The translations under genes and the position numbers were made by a program. Under the pieces are notes generated by a model that was not told where the DNA came from, did no database searches, and was given only the letters and a program-made list of their open reading frames with translations. From Agrostemma githago (lineage: Eukaryota > Streptophyta > Magnoliopsida > Caryophyllales > Caryophyllaceae), in the NCBI GenBank assembly GCA_958450325.1, contig OY288250.1, positions 50,048,898 to 50,112,897 of the forward strand: 64,000 nt of DNA, given 5' to 3'. Position 1 is the stretch's first letter. Each line of letters begins with the position of its first letter. Below, one piece after another: positions 25,965-37,216 of the stretch.

Positions 25965-27323
25965 ACCCTTATTGGTTGTCCCTTAAGGGAGGAGCAACAT
26001 AGAATGGACGGTGTTGTTGTTGGGCTTGTTGTTGGGAGGCTTGGAACATGTGAGGATTTGGCACATTTTGAGCCTTGAAGTTAGAGTATGGGGCACCTTG
26101 CTTGTATGCTTGAAAAGCATTCACTTGCTCAATACTACTTCGACAATGTGAAGGCTCATGTCCAGATATACCACAAATCTCACATATCCCATAATAAGAT
26201 CTAGGAGGAACCCCTCCCATAGCATTGACTTGATGAATTGAATGTTGGTGGGAAGAACTTGTGCTTTGACCTTGATTAAAATAACCTTGGAGCTTCTTAT
26301 CGATGGCATCCATGTGGGTCTTCAATTGTGCTCCAAGATCGACACTAAGTTATGCAATGGCATCAATCTCGTGGCTTCCCCCTCTATTCGCCTTCCTAGG
26401 CCTACTATATCGGGAGTTGTGAACCGCCATTTCCTCAATTCTTGACCAAGTTTGGTCATCATCTACCTCGGTGAACCTTCCATTAGATCCCATGTTGAGT
26501 ATGGCCCTTGAATATTCATATAACCCATTCCAAAATTGTTGGACAAGGAACCATTGCGATAACCACTGATGGGGGCAAGATCTTACCAAAGCTTTGAATC
26601 TCTCCTATGCTTCATAAAGACTCTCCTCATCCCGTTGTTTGAAACCGGTAATGGAGGCTCTTAGCAAATTTGTCTTCTCGGGCGGGTAAAACTTTTGATA
26701 GAACGCCAATGCAAGTTTCTTCCAAGTATCAATCCCCATGGTTGCCCTATCGAGACTCTTGATCCATTTCTTTGCCTTACCAATAAGAGAGAACGGGAAA
26801 AGGACCCAACGAATTTGATCTTGAGTAATTTCGGTTTGAGAAATAGCATCACAATAATCGGAGAAAGTCTCCATGTGTTGGTGCGGGTCTTCGGTAGGCA
26901 AACCACTAAATTGATTTCTCTCTACAAGTTGGATGAATTGTGTCTTTGCCACAAAATTTCCGGCATAAGCGGCCGGTAAAGTGCTCGGTCCCGGCAAAAC
27001 ATCCTCTGTGAAAGTAGAGTGAGATGAGAACTTCGGCATGATTGGATGTAAGGAAGATGATGTGTAGATGGTGTTGATGTAGACGTTGAAAGAGAACTAG
27101 GTGGAGAAGAGTGAATAGAAGTACCAAAGGGATTGATGAAGGTCCCTTCGGTGGTCTCTCGAGCTGCTTCCTTCAAGTCGGATCCTTGGGTTTGTTCCTC
27201 AATGATATTGCTAGTACCCGGTTGAGAATTTCTAACTCGATCAATTGTTCGTTGGCGAAAGGCTCTAAAGAGTCTTTCCGGCTCTGGATTGAAGAGAAAG
27301 AAGTCGTCTTCCCTCCTAGGCAT
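25965..27323 (-). pseudogene. Athila-type gag, element B
   Basis: From 27323 downward the minus strand encodes the gag start (MPRREDDFFLFNPEPERLFR), the retrotransposon gag core (FIQLVERNQFSGLPTEDPHQ; LFPFSLIGKAKKWIKSLDRA; FYQKFYPPEKTNLLRASITG) and a CCHC zinc knuckle (CEICGISGHEPSHC near 26150). Frame breaks near 26600, 26930 and 26340 split it into several pieces. The ORF stops at 25965, where E2 sequence abuts, so protease and everything downstream are lost. It is a close relative of gag in element A (34809-36991). Confidence 0.9.
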
Positions 27324-27530
27324 GCACTACACACTTGGAACAAACGTGAGAACACCTAGTGCTTTATGGGCACTAGGCAAAGACAATAAACGAACACAAC
27401 GGAAGACAAGGAGAGAAGATAACAATAAAAACAAAGAAAAAGACTACAAAATATGCACAATGGATAGAAGAACAACACAAAACGGTAACTAAGTAAAGCT
27501 AATAAGCAAACTAAGCCTAAACATGCACCG
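27324..27530 (-). mobile_element. Leader of element B between primer site and gag
   Basis: About 200 bp of A-rich (plus strand) untranslated leader with no gene. It matches the corresponding leader of element A (36992-37195). Confidence 0.7.
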
Positions 27531-27548
27531 TCCCCGGCAACGATGCCA
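27531..27548 (-). other. Primer binding site of B
   Basis: On the minus strand TGGCATCGTTGCCGGGGA, one base off the intact Athila-type site in element A (TGGCGCCGTTGCCGGGGA). It starts 3 bp from the LTR. Confidence 0.85.
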
Positions 27549-27551
27549 AAT

Positions 27552-29083
27552 TGATGGAAAGGGATTTGCCGTCAATCCCTACCAACAAATAAAGCCAACA
27601 AAACCTAACACGTAGATAGGGTAATTCGGGTCGATATCCACGAAGACGGTAATGGGTGTCTAGACAAAGGTTTACCTAAATACAAGACTAGATCACAAGG
27701 TCACAATGAGGGATGACTATAGAGAATTGCTTACTAACACAATTACTAGGCTAACAAACAAGGATGGACAAACTAGAATGATGACAACAGAATAGAATAA
27801 TGACTATGAATGAACTAGGTATAACATGAACTAATGAATCAACTAAAACTAAATTGAAACAATGAACTAGAGGAATGATTGTTAATAAGATGGAGAAATC
27901 AAATTGGGAAGGAGTAAGGTTAGTTTGGGTTCATAAGTGTAATGGGATAGTTGGGAGATCGAGGGGTAGGCTTCACCTAGTTACTAAGTTCGGTCCACAC
28001 TCTCGCGTCAAAGACAAACCCAAATACTCATGCAAGATGCTACCCAATACACAAGGATTCAACCACAAATCAATCATACAATGAGAAGAAGAAAACAAGC
28101 AGGAGAAGCATGGCCACTACTACTCAAACAAGCAAATCAACAAACACATAGTATGCTTAACATGTGACTAGTAACAAAGAATTCACCTTTACCCTCAATC
28201 AAACCCTAATTACCCATAATCAACACTTAATCCCCCTACTAACCCCACAATAAGTCTACTCACTCATATCTAAACTAACATCAACATAAACAAGAGAAAT
28301 CAACACAAACATCAAAGCATTCATAATGAAAATGAAACTAGCAAGAACAATGAACAATGAACAAAGATCAAAACTTGGATGATAAACAAAGATTAAAGGA
28401 AAAGAGAAGAGGAAAATTATACCAAACTAGTATGGAGGAAACATTGGAACTTGTATAATAAGAAAACCCATATACATCAACCAAGGTTGTCAATCTTGGC
28501 TGGATTCTTCAAGAAATCCCTTAATACATGACTAATTACTAAGATTAAGCTAAGATTAACAAAAGATTAATGATAAACTTTGCTAAGGATGAAGGGAGTC
28601 TATCTAGCTAGGGTTTAGAATAGTGTAGAGTAATGTAAGGTGCTTAAACAAATGGGGGTATTTATAGGGTTACAAGAATGAAGGAATGAAAGAAATGAAA
28701 CACGAATTGAAAAACAAATTCTAGTCATTTACGCAGCTGTCAAGTCAGAACAATGTTCACCAACTCTTCTATACTAATCTCATCATAGAAACATAGATAT
28801 GGTCGACGACGGAACGAAGAACTCACCAAAAGCTCGGGAATTTAAAAGAAAAATCTTTCTTGTTTTCTGCTATTCTTGATCTGCCTCTTAGAATACACCT
28901 GGGCCCTGGCGCCTGAATACCAGGGCGCACGGGGGCTAGCGCCTGAAAATTAGACCGCCTCAGTATACGCGCCCATGCGCGCAGGCACAATCAGCGTTCC
29001 GACGCCTTTCTAAGACCCAATATATGAATCGAGTTTATTCTGAGCATTCCTCCTTTTAAATTCTCCAAATTTCAAAATGTCAA
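27552..29083 (-). repeat. 5' LTR of element B, truncated at its U3 end
   Basis: Starts TGATGGAAAGGG on the plus strand next to the primer site and follows the same order as the A, C and D LTRs, with TATAAATA on the minus strand at 28659-28666. The U3 start (ending ACACTTATCA on the plus strand) is not present. Instead a GC-rich cluster at 28904-28986 and a unique stretch lead to the insertion point of element A. The exact old LTR boundary to the right is unclear. Confidence 0.75.
28904..28986. repeat. GGCGCCTGA-type cluster in B LTR
   Basis: Repeated, partly dyad-symmetric GC-rich words (GGCGCCTGAATACCAGG, AGCGCCTGA, CATGCGCGCAGG). They lie about 240 bp upstream of the TATA box. The wording resembles the clusters of the Tat element T3 (40846-40926) rather than the CATCCCG word of the other Athila-like LTRs. 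Confidence 0.65.
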
Positions 29084-30678
29084 TGATGGTAGGGATTCGT
29101 TACGTCCCTAGCCGATCAATATAACACCGACTAACCTAGTGGGTAGCTAGGGCAAGTCGGGATCGTATCCACGAGGACGGTATATCAAGGTTTAGACTAG
29201 GTCTACCTACAACAAGACTAGATTACCAACAAACACGAAGAAGCGATAAATGGAAAACTATTATGGTAGAGGACTAAGAACTAGACTAACAATACTAAAC
29301 AATGCTAATGATCGACCTAACAAATAAACTAGAGTAAACGATGTCTAACTAAGAAGATGAACTCAAATATGGAAAGAAGTGGGGTAGATCGGGTTCATAG
29401 GAGTAGTAGGGTAATTGGGGTGATCAAGAGTAAAGGTGTCTCCTAATCGCTAGAGTCGGTCCGGGCTCTCGCAACTTAGACCAATGTCAAGGTGGGTCCG
29501 GGCTCTCGCAACTTAGACCCTAGTCGGCACTCTCGTGACTATGACTATTCTCAATATTTCCACAAAATAAGCAATCAATGAGAAGATGAACACAAGTATG
29601 GGAAGCATGGACACTACAACTCACACAAGCATATCAACAAACACATAGAGTGCCTACAATGTGACTAACAACAAAGATGCAACCTTTTCCCCTTAATCAA
29701 CCCAAATCACCCATAATCTACACCTAATCCCCCTACTAAACCCCACAAGAAGACTACTCACTCATTATCAAGAATAAAACAACCATAACAAGAGAAAATA
29801 TTATCACTAAACAAACATCCATAATGATTAACAAGAACAATGATGCTAACAATATGAAAAGATTGAAACAAGATTAAATAAACAAGATTAAGAGTAAGAA
29901 AGGTTATACCAACACTAAGGAGATGAAAAGATGAAATCTTGTATAAATAAGAACCCAAATAAAACCCAAGGTTGTCAATCTTGGAGAATTCTTCAAGTAT
30001 CCTCATAATACAAGAACTAATTACAATAATTAACTAAGGATTAACTAAGATTAAGGGAAGATTAAAGCTAATGAGTGAGAGTAAATCTAGGATTTTGGAG
30101 GCTTAAACTAATGTAGGTTAAGATAAGATGTCTTAAAATTACAAGAAGGGAGTATATATATATGGGTACAAGAATGAAGGAGAAGAAAGAAAAAGAGTCG
30201 TGCAGCAGCATCACGGTCCCGACCGGGACGGATCATCCCGATCGGGACGGCCCTGTCATCCCGATCGGGACGGGATGGTCCCGACCGGGATGGGCTCACA
30301 GCAGCCCTCTTAATGTAGCACCCCATCCCGAACGGGATGGGTGTTGTATGCCTTCCTTAAACACTCTTTGGTCCTTCCTTGCCTCTCATGGGCTTCCCAC
30401 CGATTCTCGGGACTCGGGATCGGGTCTCGGAGGCTCGGGATTGGGTCCCAAGGTCTCGGGGTCGATTCCAAGGTCTCGAGTCATCGTTCCTTTATCTCGT
30501 TGGCTCCAAAATGTGTATGTATTGAGTCGGAATCGCTCCAACTCTTCCAATTCGGCCCCGGGAACCTGAAACGAACTAAAGGAAGCATAAGAAGCCCATG
30601 AATCACTCCAAAGGAGCGATTCCACAAGGAAAAAGGGACCAAAACACAACAAATAGGCACTACAAACTACACTTATCA
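29084..30678 (-). repeat. 3' LTR of element A
   Basis: 1595 bp, TGATGGTAGG...ACTTATCA on the plus strand. It carries a TATA region near 30153-30165 and a palindrome cluster at 30214-30340. Compared with the 5' LTR it has one palindrome unit fewer, and it keeps about 45 bp (near 30390-30435) that the 5' LTR has lost. Confidence 0.92.
30214..30340. repeat. CATCCCGNNCGGGATG cluster in 3' LTR of A
   Basis: Five palindromes in 127 bp, with centres AC, AT, AT, AC and AA between conserved CCCG/CGGG arms. They lie 50-180 bp upstream of the TATA region on the minus strand. Confidence 0.92.
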
Positions 30679-30692
30679 ACTCCCCCAGACTT
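30679..30692 (-). other. Polypurine tract of A
   Basis: On the minus strand AAGTCTGGGGGAGT lies directly before the LTR start TGATAAGTG, the expected place and composition for the plus-strand DNA primer. Confidence 0.8.
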
Positions 30693-32418
30693 AACCCTTA
30701 CTCGCCCTCGAGTAAGCACACACTAACTACTAAACTAGGCGAATGGGTATTAGCGCACCCTACGCCCCTTCAACTCACGCGAGTGAAGTTAGAGGAAAAG
30801 TGCACTCCGCAAGGCAAGTCGGGTCTTGCGACAAAACTGTGGATGCAACCGGACACAAAACACATAAACAAACAAACACACAAACAAACACATAGACGGT
30901 TGCACCCAAAACAAAAGAAATACCGCTTCCCTCTAAAAGCGGTGAATGAAACACCGGTTTAGGACTCGAGGTAAGTGACAACGTTCCCAAGCTAGCAATA
31001 CAAACCAAGGTGGACTAAACCCTAATAGTATGACGATAAAGCAATAAAAACGTTGGTAACTTACCTAGGTCCTCCTAACTTTCTAAAAACGTACTACGGG
31101 ACGATCGGCGGAGTGGAAAAGTGAGGAACCACGGTGTTAGTCGACACTATAGGTAAGTGAGACCCCGCCCTCTTTAGCGTGAGCCAAGAGGGTCGTCCCG
31201 TGTCCAAGACCGCCTAACTAGTCCAAGTAAAAAGGTGGAAAACATGCAAAATGAGGGAAGACCGACTAATGCCACTATCATCCTTCCTCGGGACTCGGTC
31301 CTATGGTAGGCTCTTCACGGCAAAAGTCGGAAAAAGGCTTATTTTTGTGGGGATTTCTTTTTGTGAGACGGGTTTTCTTTTGGCATTTTCTTTCTTTTCG
31401 ACATTTTTGCTTTGTTTGTTGCCATGACATTTCTTTTTCTTCTTTTCTATTTTCTTTTTGGCTTTTGTGCCTTTTCTTTTTCTTCATTTCTTTTCTTTCT
31501 TTTCTTTTTCTTTGCCCCTTTTTGGCAAGATTTGGCTTTGTTGGCATTTTCATTGTATAACAAGAAAGAGAGAATCAACAATTTGCAAGTTATTGTGTGG
31601 ATATGTGTGAGATGTAGGTAAATGGGCGAGTCGGGGGTCGCAATTTCCCTTCAAACCCACAAAAAGTGGAGAACTTGGACTAATCAAAACAATCTAAACA
31701 CGGTCACCTAGGGGACGAGACTCGGTAACCAAGGCCTTTTCACACCGTGGGTGGTCATAATGGTCAAAAGTGCAAATCCCGTAGTAAGTTCCTAGTAAGC
31801 TAAGTGGACTCAAGGTAAAGGACCAACGAATTCATTGATTTAAGGTCATTCTACTAGACTAAAGTCCAAGACTCGATTTATACTACTAAAAAGGGAAAGT
31901 ACACACTCCCACACTAGCCTCTAAACCGGGTTTTCGAAAACTATTTACACACAAGACACACAACACAACACAAAATGAAGACATGACGAAAACAAAAGGA
32001 AAAGGAACAAAAGAAACAAAAAAACAAAACAAGGCAAAACAAAACACATAGACAAAACAACCACCACCCCTATATTCCACACAAGCCACCAAATCATCCA
32101 CCATTATGCACAAAGCTCCACCCGAGCACACCTCAACACAACCTTCTCCAAACATCACAAGGAATAAAGGAGAAAAAGGGATAAGATGTTACCGGAAGTC
32201 TTTAGAGCTTTCCAAAGTCGTTGGCGATTAAGGCAACCTATAAGAACAAAGGGAGGCAAAACACGCACACAAAACAAATGTACGACACAAAGACACAAAA
32301 AGAAAACACAAAAGAGAAAATCTTTTTGATTTTTTTGTGAAAATTTTTCAAATTTTTAGGATTTTTAAAGGTTTTTTTCGAAAAACTATGAAAATAAAAC
32401 AACTACGATAGAATATCG

Positions 32419-32434
32419 CTCCCCCACACTTAAA
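32419..32434 (-). other. Second polypurine-like motif in A
   Basis: TTTAAGTGTGGGGGAG on the minus strand repeats the motif that abuts the 3' LTR, about 1.74 kb upstream of it. Element D has the same arrangement (14787-14800). Confidence 0.6.
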
Positions 32435-32752
32435 TCGAGCAATGTCCGCATGCTCGATCGTAGGGTGCGGAGAGACAAAAGAAAAAGAAAAGAAACTACG
32501 AAAATAAAGCTAAAAATCAAAAATAAAGTGAAGAAAAGGGTAAAAGGGTTCCGGCCGGGGTGTTGTCAAGTCACCATGGGCCGAGACGAGAAAAAGATAT
32601 GGATGGGGGAAGAAATAAAAAGAAGGAAATAAAAGGAAATGGGAGGGGAGGGCTAGGTGTAATTAAGTCACCTAGCCCGGATTCCGCCTAAATCCGACTA
32701 AATCCTCAAAAAAGAAAGAGTGAAAAACTTGTAAAAATTTGGATTTTTGATT

Positions 32753-32783
32753 GACTCTCGACGCAATCACGTCGTCGAGAGTC
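32753..32783 (-). other. Conserved hairpin in 3' region of A
   Basis: A perfect 11-bp stem (32753-32763 with 32773-32783) around a 9-nt loop. The homologous hairpin in element C (59832-59862) keeps a perfect stem although one base pair has changed from C-G to T-A, which suggests that pairing itself matters. Confidence 0.65.
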
Positions 32784-33184
32784 GGGAGCAATCAATACCA
32801 AAGCCTCGAAGGCCACCATGACATCAAGACACGCAAGTGCACAAGGGGAAGGGAATAAACAAAGGAAAAGAATCAACAACAAAAACGGAAAAGAAATGAT
32901 AGTTGCCGTACCGTAGGTTAGCAACTCACTCTCTCCATCGTCTCCTAGCTCGATAAAGGCGCTTGCTTGTCTTCATCATTGCTTTTCCGCTTCATTATCG
33001 AAAACATCGCGTGGTAGAGGTGGTAGAGGTGCGAGAGGGGTGGGATTTGATGTGGATCTCGGTGTAAAGTGAGGTGTATCGGTCGTATGATAGGGACAAG
33101 GAGGAGTAGGGAGGTTGGGAGGGGGCATAAAACGGTTGGGTGGACTTGATTGCGAAGAAGAATTACAAAGGGGGAGCAGAGGAC

Positions 33185-33459
33185 CATCCCGGTCGGGAAA
33201 ATTGATCCCGATCGGGTTACCCCACCCGTCCCGGTCGGGACGACCTCATCCCGGTCGGGACGGACCCACATTAAGCTCAATTTTTGGTGCACCCATCCCG
33301 ATCGGGACGGCTCCTTCCCGGTCGGGATGCCACACCCGTCCCGGTCGGGACGCCCTCATCCCGGTCGGGACGGACTCACAGGATGCTCCAAATATGGCAC
33401 ACTCATCCCAATCGGGACGGGTCCTTCCCGGTCGGGACGCCGCATCCCGGCCGGGATGG
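33185..33459. repeat. Internal CATCCCGNNCGGGATG palindrome array of A
   Basis: About eleven palindromes in 275 bp, with symmetric variants such as ATCCCGGTCGGGAT and GTCCCGGTCGGGAC, spaced mostly 18-22 bp apart. It lies between protease and the 3' LTR and uses the same word as the LTR clusters. A matching array is in element C (60285-60472). Confidence 0.93.
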
Positions 33460-33832
33460 GTCTTCTTCAACTTCCACAATCCCCAAAAGCTTGCTTCAAG
33501 CTTCAAAAACCCGATCCTCGTGCCTACAACCCAAGGTATATCATCGCCAATCCTCTCTAGGAGCGTTCTCACTTCACCTATAAAGCATTACTCAAACACA
33601 CATCAAACTCTTTCCCTCACAACGCTCATCAATCAATCCAAATAACAAGAATTCACAAAAATCCAACAAATTACAAGAAAGAGATATATACGATGAGACG
33701 GTTCTTGTGGAACTCCGTCAAACCAAGGTGGTCCTTTCCTTAATCTTTTTCAACAACAAAGATCCATTCCATCTCCATCAAGGGCACGTAAGAACAAGTC
33801 GAAGGACCTTGAGAAGTCTTCAATCAAGCATG

Positions 33833-34808
33833 TCATATAGCCGACCACATCCCAAGGCTCCTCATGGCCTTGCCTTGCGTTCCCGGGGCATCCCGCCTTT
33901 CCAAGTTCAACGACTTGAACTTGTACTTTTGGTCCTTGGCGATATACCCAAACGTCCACCGGTCCTCATGCGGTCCCAAGGGAGGCTCATCTTCTTCCTT
34001 GTCATTGCACTTCAACTTGTCGTCAAGCCCATGAATTGGGCTCTCATCTTTCTCCATATCGGAGTCGTCATCCTCAAGTACATAAGAGTACTTCTTCAAG
34101 CTTTGTTCCGGTTCACCCCCTAGATCGATGTCTTTCTTGGCTTGGATCATATTGCATGTCTCATCGCTAGTAGGCGAGGTGTTGCCTTGGAGGTCAAACA
34201 CTATCTTCTCCTCACCTAACTCAAATGTGATCCTACCATTCTTCACATCGATCATGGCACCCGCGGTGTTTAGAAATGGGCGCCCAAGAATAATGGGAGT
34301 GTTGGCATCCTCCGGCATGTCAAGCACAATGAAGTCGACCGGAATGAAGTATTTCCCCACTCGTACCGGTACGTCCTCTAACATTCCTAATGGTCGATTG
34401 AATGATTTATCGGCCATTTGGAGGGTGAGGGACGTACATTTCAACTCCTTCATTCCGAGTCAGCAACAAATAGAATAGGGGATGATGCTCACACTTGCGC
34501 CCAAGTCGCATAACGCATTCTTGATCAAGAAATTGCCTATGGTGCAAGGGATCGAAAAACTACCCGGATCCTTCAACTTCGGAAGCGTGGAACCTTGTAT
34601 GAGCTCGCTCACCACCCTCGTGAACGCTACGGTCTCTTCCTTATCGACGGATCTCTTCCTAGCTAGGATTTCTCTCATAAATCTCCCAAATGCCGGGATT
34701 TGGGTAAGTAGTTCGGTGAACGGGACGCTAACATCCAATTTCTTCACAATACTAATGAGTGTCCACCTTAGTCTTCATTTGCCTCGATGGGTAAGGCAAC
34801 TTGACTTG
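33833..34808 (-). pseudogene. Athila-type aspartic protease region of A
   Basis: Two open pieces (34747-34460 and 34453-33833) cover the region after gag. The first includes FTELLTQIPAFGRFMREILA and the retropepsin-like active-site motif ALCDLGASVSIIP. The second includes MADKSFNRPLGMLEDVPVRV and the flap-side motif TPIILGRPFLNTAGAMIDV, all typical of Athila gag-pol proteases. A stop near 34457 follows the active-site segment, and an acidic tail (DDDSDMEKDESP) follows the domain. No RT starts downstream, where normal elements would continue into it. Confidence 0.85.
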
Positions 34809-36991
34809 CTACTTGTTTTGATCATTAAGGGTGGACTCTTCAAAGGACACTTTCCTTTTTCCCTTGTCTTTCTCTTGAAGAGGAGGAGGGTTGTCTTCTT
34901 GGGGTTTCTCGGCCTCCCTTGAGACTTGCTCCTCAATTGGAATGTCAAAGCTTGAATCTTCTTGATTTGGAGATGTCATTTGCATTGTCGGTTCTTGCAT
35001 TGTCGGTTCTTGCATTGGCTCTTGCTCATTAGGATATGGAGGGGAGTCATAAGAGGTACCTCTCCTTGTAGTGATGGCATTTACATGCTCAAATATCGGT
35101 GTTTCACCTTGAGAGGGTAGTTGCCCCTTTTGCCTTGAGGAGCTCCCCGAAGCTAGTTGAGATATTTGATTCTCAAGTATCTTCATACGGGTATCTCTCA
35201 TTACGTTTTCCCCTTGAATATAAGTGAAGAGCTCATGATGATGCCTTGACATGTCCACTTGACTTTGTTGCAAATCTTGATTACTCCTTTGTATTTCCGT
35301 CAAAGTCTTTTGAATGTCAAAATCCCGAGGTGGGGACGATGGATTATGTGGAGTGTCGGTGATGGCTAGAGGAATGCCATAATCATGTGTAGGAGACCGG
35401 CTTCTAGGCTTGCTTTGTTGTTGTTGATTTTGAGTTGCTTGTTGACGGTTCCCTTGGAACCCATGAGAATTACCTTGTTGATGGCCTTGATTGTTGCCAT
35501 GGTTGCGGTTTTGATATCCTTGAAAATTTTGGTTTCCTTGGAAACCACCTTGATTGAAGTTCCCTTGTTGGAACCCTTGCTTGTTGTTGGAGTTGCCTTG
35601 GTTATTTTGCTTGAAATTGTTGAAGGGTCTTTGGTTACCCACATAACCTTGGTAACTTTCATTGTTGTCCCGTAAGGGAGGTGGAACATAGGGACGATGT
35701 TGTTGTTGATGTTGAAAGGCTTGTTGTTGGGGGACTTGTTGGGAAGCTTGGAATTGATTAGAGTAAGAGGTACCTTGCTTGAACGCTTGAAAGGCATTCA
35801 CTTGCTCGATACTTCCATGACAAAACATAGGATCATGTCCAACAATTCCACAAGTGTCGCACATCCCAAAGTAAGGTGTAGGAGGTGCGAACCCTAAAGC
35901 ATTCACTTCTTGAATCGGTTGATGGTGGGATGAACTAGACCTTGGACTTGGTTGAGGTGGCTTTGGAGCTTCTTTTCAATAGTCTCCATGTGTGTTTTAA
36001 GTTGAGCCCCAAGGTCAATGCTTAACTTAGTGATAGCATCGACCTCATGCATGCCTCCTCGGTGTGCCTTCCTAGGCCTAGAGTATTGCGAATTATGCAC
36101 CGCCATCTCTTCGATTCTCGCCCATGTTTGGTCGTCATCGACCTCGGTAAACCTACCATTGGAGCCCATGTTGAGAATGGCTCTCGAGTCCTCATAAAGT
36201 CCATTCCAAAATTGTTGCACCAAGAACCATTGTGAGAGTCCATGATGAGGGCCCGATCTTACCAAAGACTTAAACCGCTCCCAAGCTTCATATAGGCTCT
36301 CTTCATCCCTTTGTTGGAACCCGGTGATGGAGGCCCTAAGCAAGTTCGTCTTTTCCGGAGGGTAAAACTTTTGGTAGAACTCCAAGGCAATCTTTTTCCA
36401 AGTATCGATCCCCATGGTTGCCCTATCGAGACTCTTGATCCATTGCTTCACTTTTCCAATAAGAGAAAACGGGAAGAGTACCCAACGAATTTGATCTTGA
36501 GTAACCTTGGTTTGAGATATAGCGTCACAATAACCGGAGAAAGTCTCCATATGTTGGTGCGGGTCTTCGGTGGGCAAACCACTAAAAGGGCTCCTCTCCA
36601 CAAGTTGGATAAATTGAGTCTTTGCCACAAAATTCCCGGTATAGGCTTCCGGTAATGCACTCGGTCCCGGCAAGACATCTTCCGTGAAGGTGGAGTGAGA
36701 GGAAAACTTAGGCATTCTTGGATGTAAGGGGGAAGATGGTGGTGTAGAGAGTGTTGATGTAGAAGAGGAGGGGGAACTAGGAGAAGAATCACCGAAGGGA
36801 TTGATGAAGGTCCCTCCGGCCGTCTCTCGAGGTGAAATGCTCAAGTCGGCTCCTTGGGCTTGCCCTTGATGAGTGGTGCTTGCACTTGGTTGAGAGATCC
36901 TAACCCAATTAATCGTCCGTTGGCGAAAGGCTCGAAAGAGTCTCTCCGGCTCTGGATTAAAGAGATAGAAGTCGCCTCCCCTCCAAGGCAT
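34809..36991 (-). pseudogene. Athila-type gag of element A
   Basis: The first frame (36991-35903, 362 aa) holds the gag start (MPWRGGDFYLFNPEPERLFR) and the retrotransposon gag core with LFPFSLIGKVKQWIKSLDRA and FYQKFYPPEKTNLLRASITG. The second (35906-34809, 365 aa) holds a CCHC zinc knuckle (CDTCGIVGHDPMFC), a long Gln/Asn/Gly-rich stretch and an acidic Gln/Glu tail. The frames are offset and the sense frame shifts near 35945, compared with the continuous order in B. So gag was probably one protein of about 720 aa, now broken by a single small indel. Function: capsid/nucleocapsid for virus-like particles. Confidence 0.9.
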
Positions 36992-37195
36992 ACACTACAC
37001 ACTAGAACAAACGTAAGAACACCTAGTGCTTTATGGGCACTAGGCAACGACAATAACAAACACAACTAGAGACAAAGAGAAAAGAAAGCTAAGGAAAGAA
37101 TAGAAACTAGAAAATATTAACAAGAGAAGATGGGAGAGCACAAAGAAGGGTAACTATGTCTAGAAATAAGCAAACTAAGTCTTAACAATGCACCG
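36992..37195 (-). mobile_element. Leader of element A
   Basis: About 200 bp between primer site and gag start, A-rich on the plus strand, with no gene. Confidence 0.7.
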
Positions 37196-37213
37196 TCCCC
37201 GGCAACGGCGCCA
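37196..37213 (-). other. Primer binding site of A
   Basis: TGGCGCCGTTGCCGGGGA on the minus strand, 3 bp from the LTR. This is the standard Athila-group site, usually attributed to tRNA-Asp. Confidence 0.92.
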
Positions 37214-37216
37214 AAT

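Larger units (their letters stand above)
30693..33832 (-). mobile_element. 3' non-coding region of element A
   Basis: About 3.1 kb between protease and 3' LTR without a credible gene. It contains a purine-rich tract on the minus strand (31340-31545), a second polypurine-like motif (32419-32434), a conserved hairpin (32753-32783) and a palindrome array (33185-33459). The left 2 kb is shared with D (13016-14998) and the right part with C (59731-60480). The open frames with repeated Ser-Arg-Ser-Gly-Arg residues are translations of the palindrome array and are not genes. Confidence 0.75.

Noticed and set aside
33185..33459. Regular short palindromic repeats resembling a CRISPR array
   Set aside because: The genome is a plant, units are inside retrotransposons, spacers are short and not unique sequence of constant length, and no cas-like genes exist.
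33115..33645. Overlapping frames with repeated Ser-Arg-Ser-Gly-Arg-Pro-His-Pro-Gly-Arg-Asp motifs on both strands (also near 60236-60730 and 63475-63795)
   Set aside because: They are translations of the CATCCCGNNCGGGATG array; a palindrome gives similar peptides on both strands. No homology or conserved frame.
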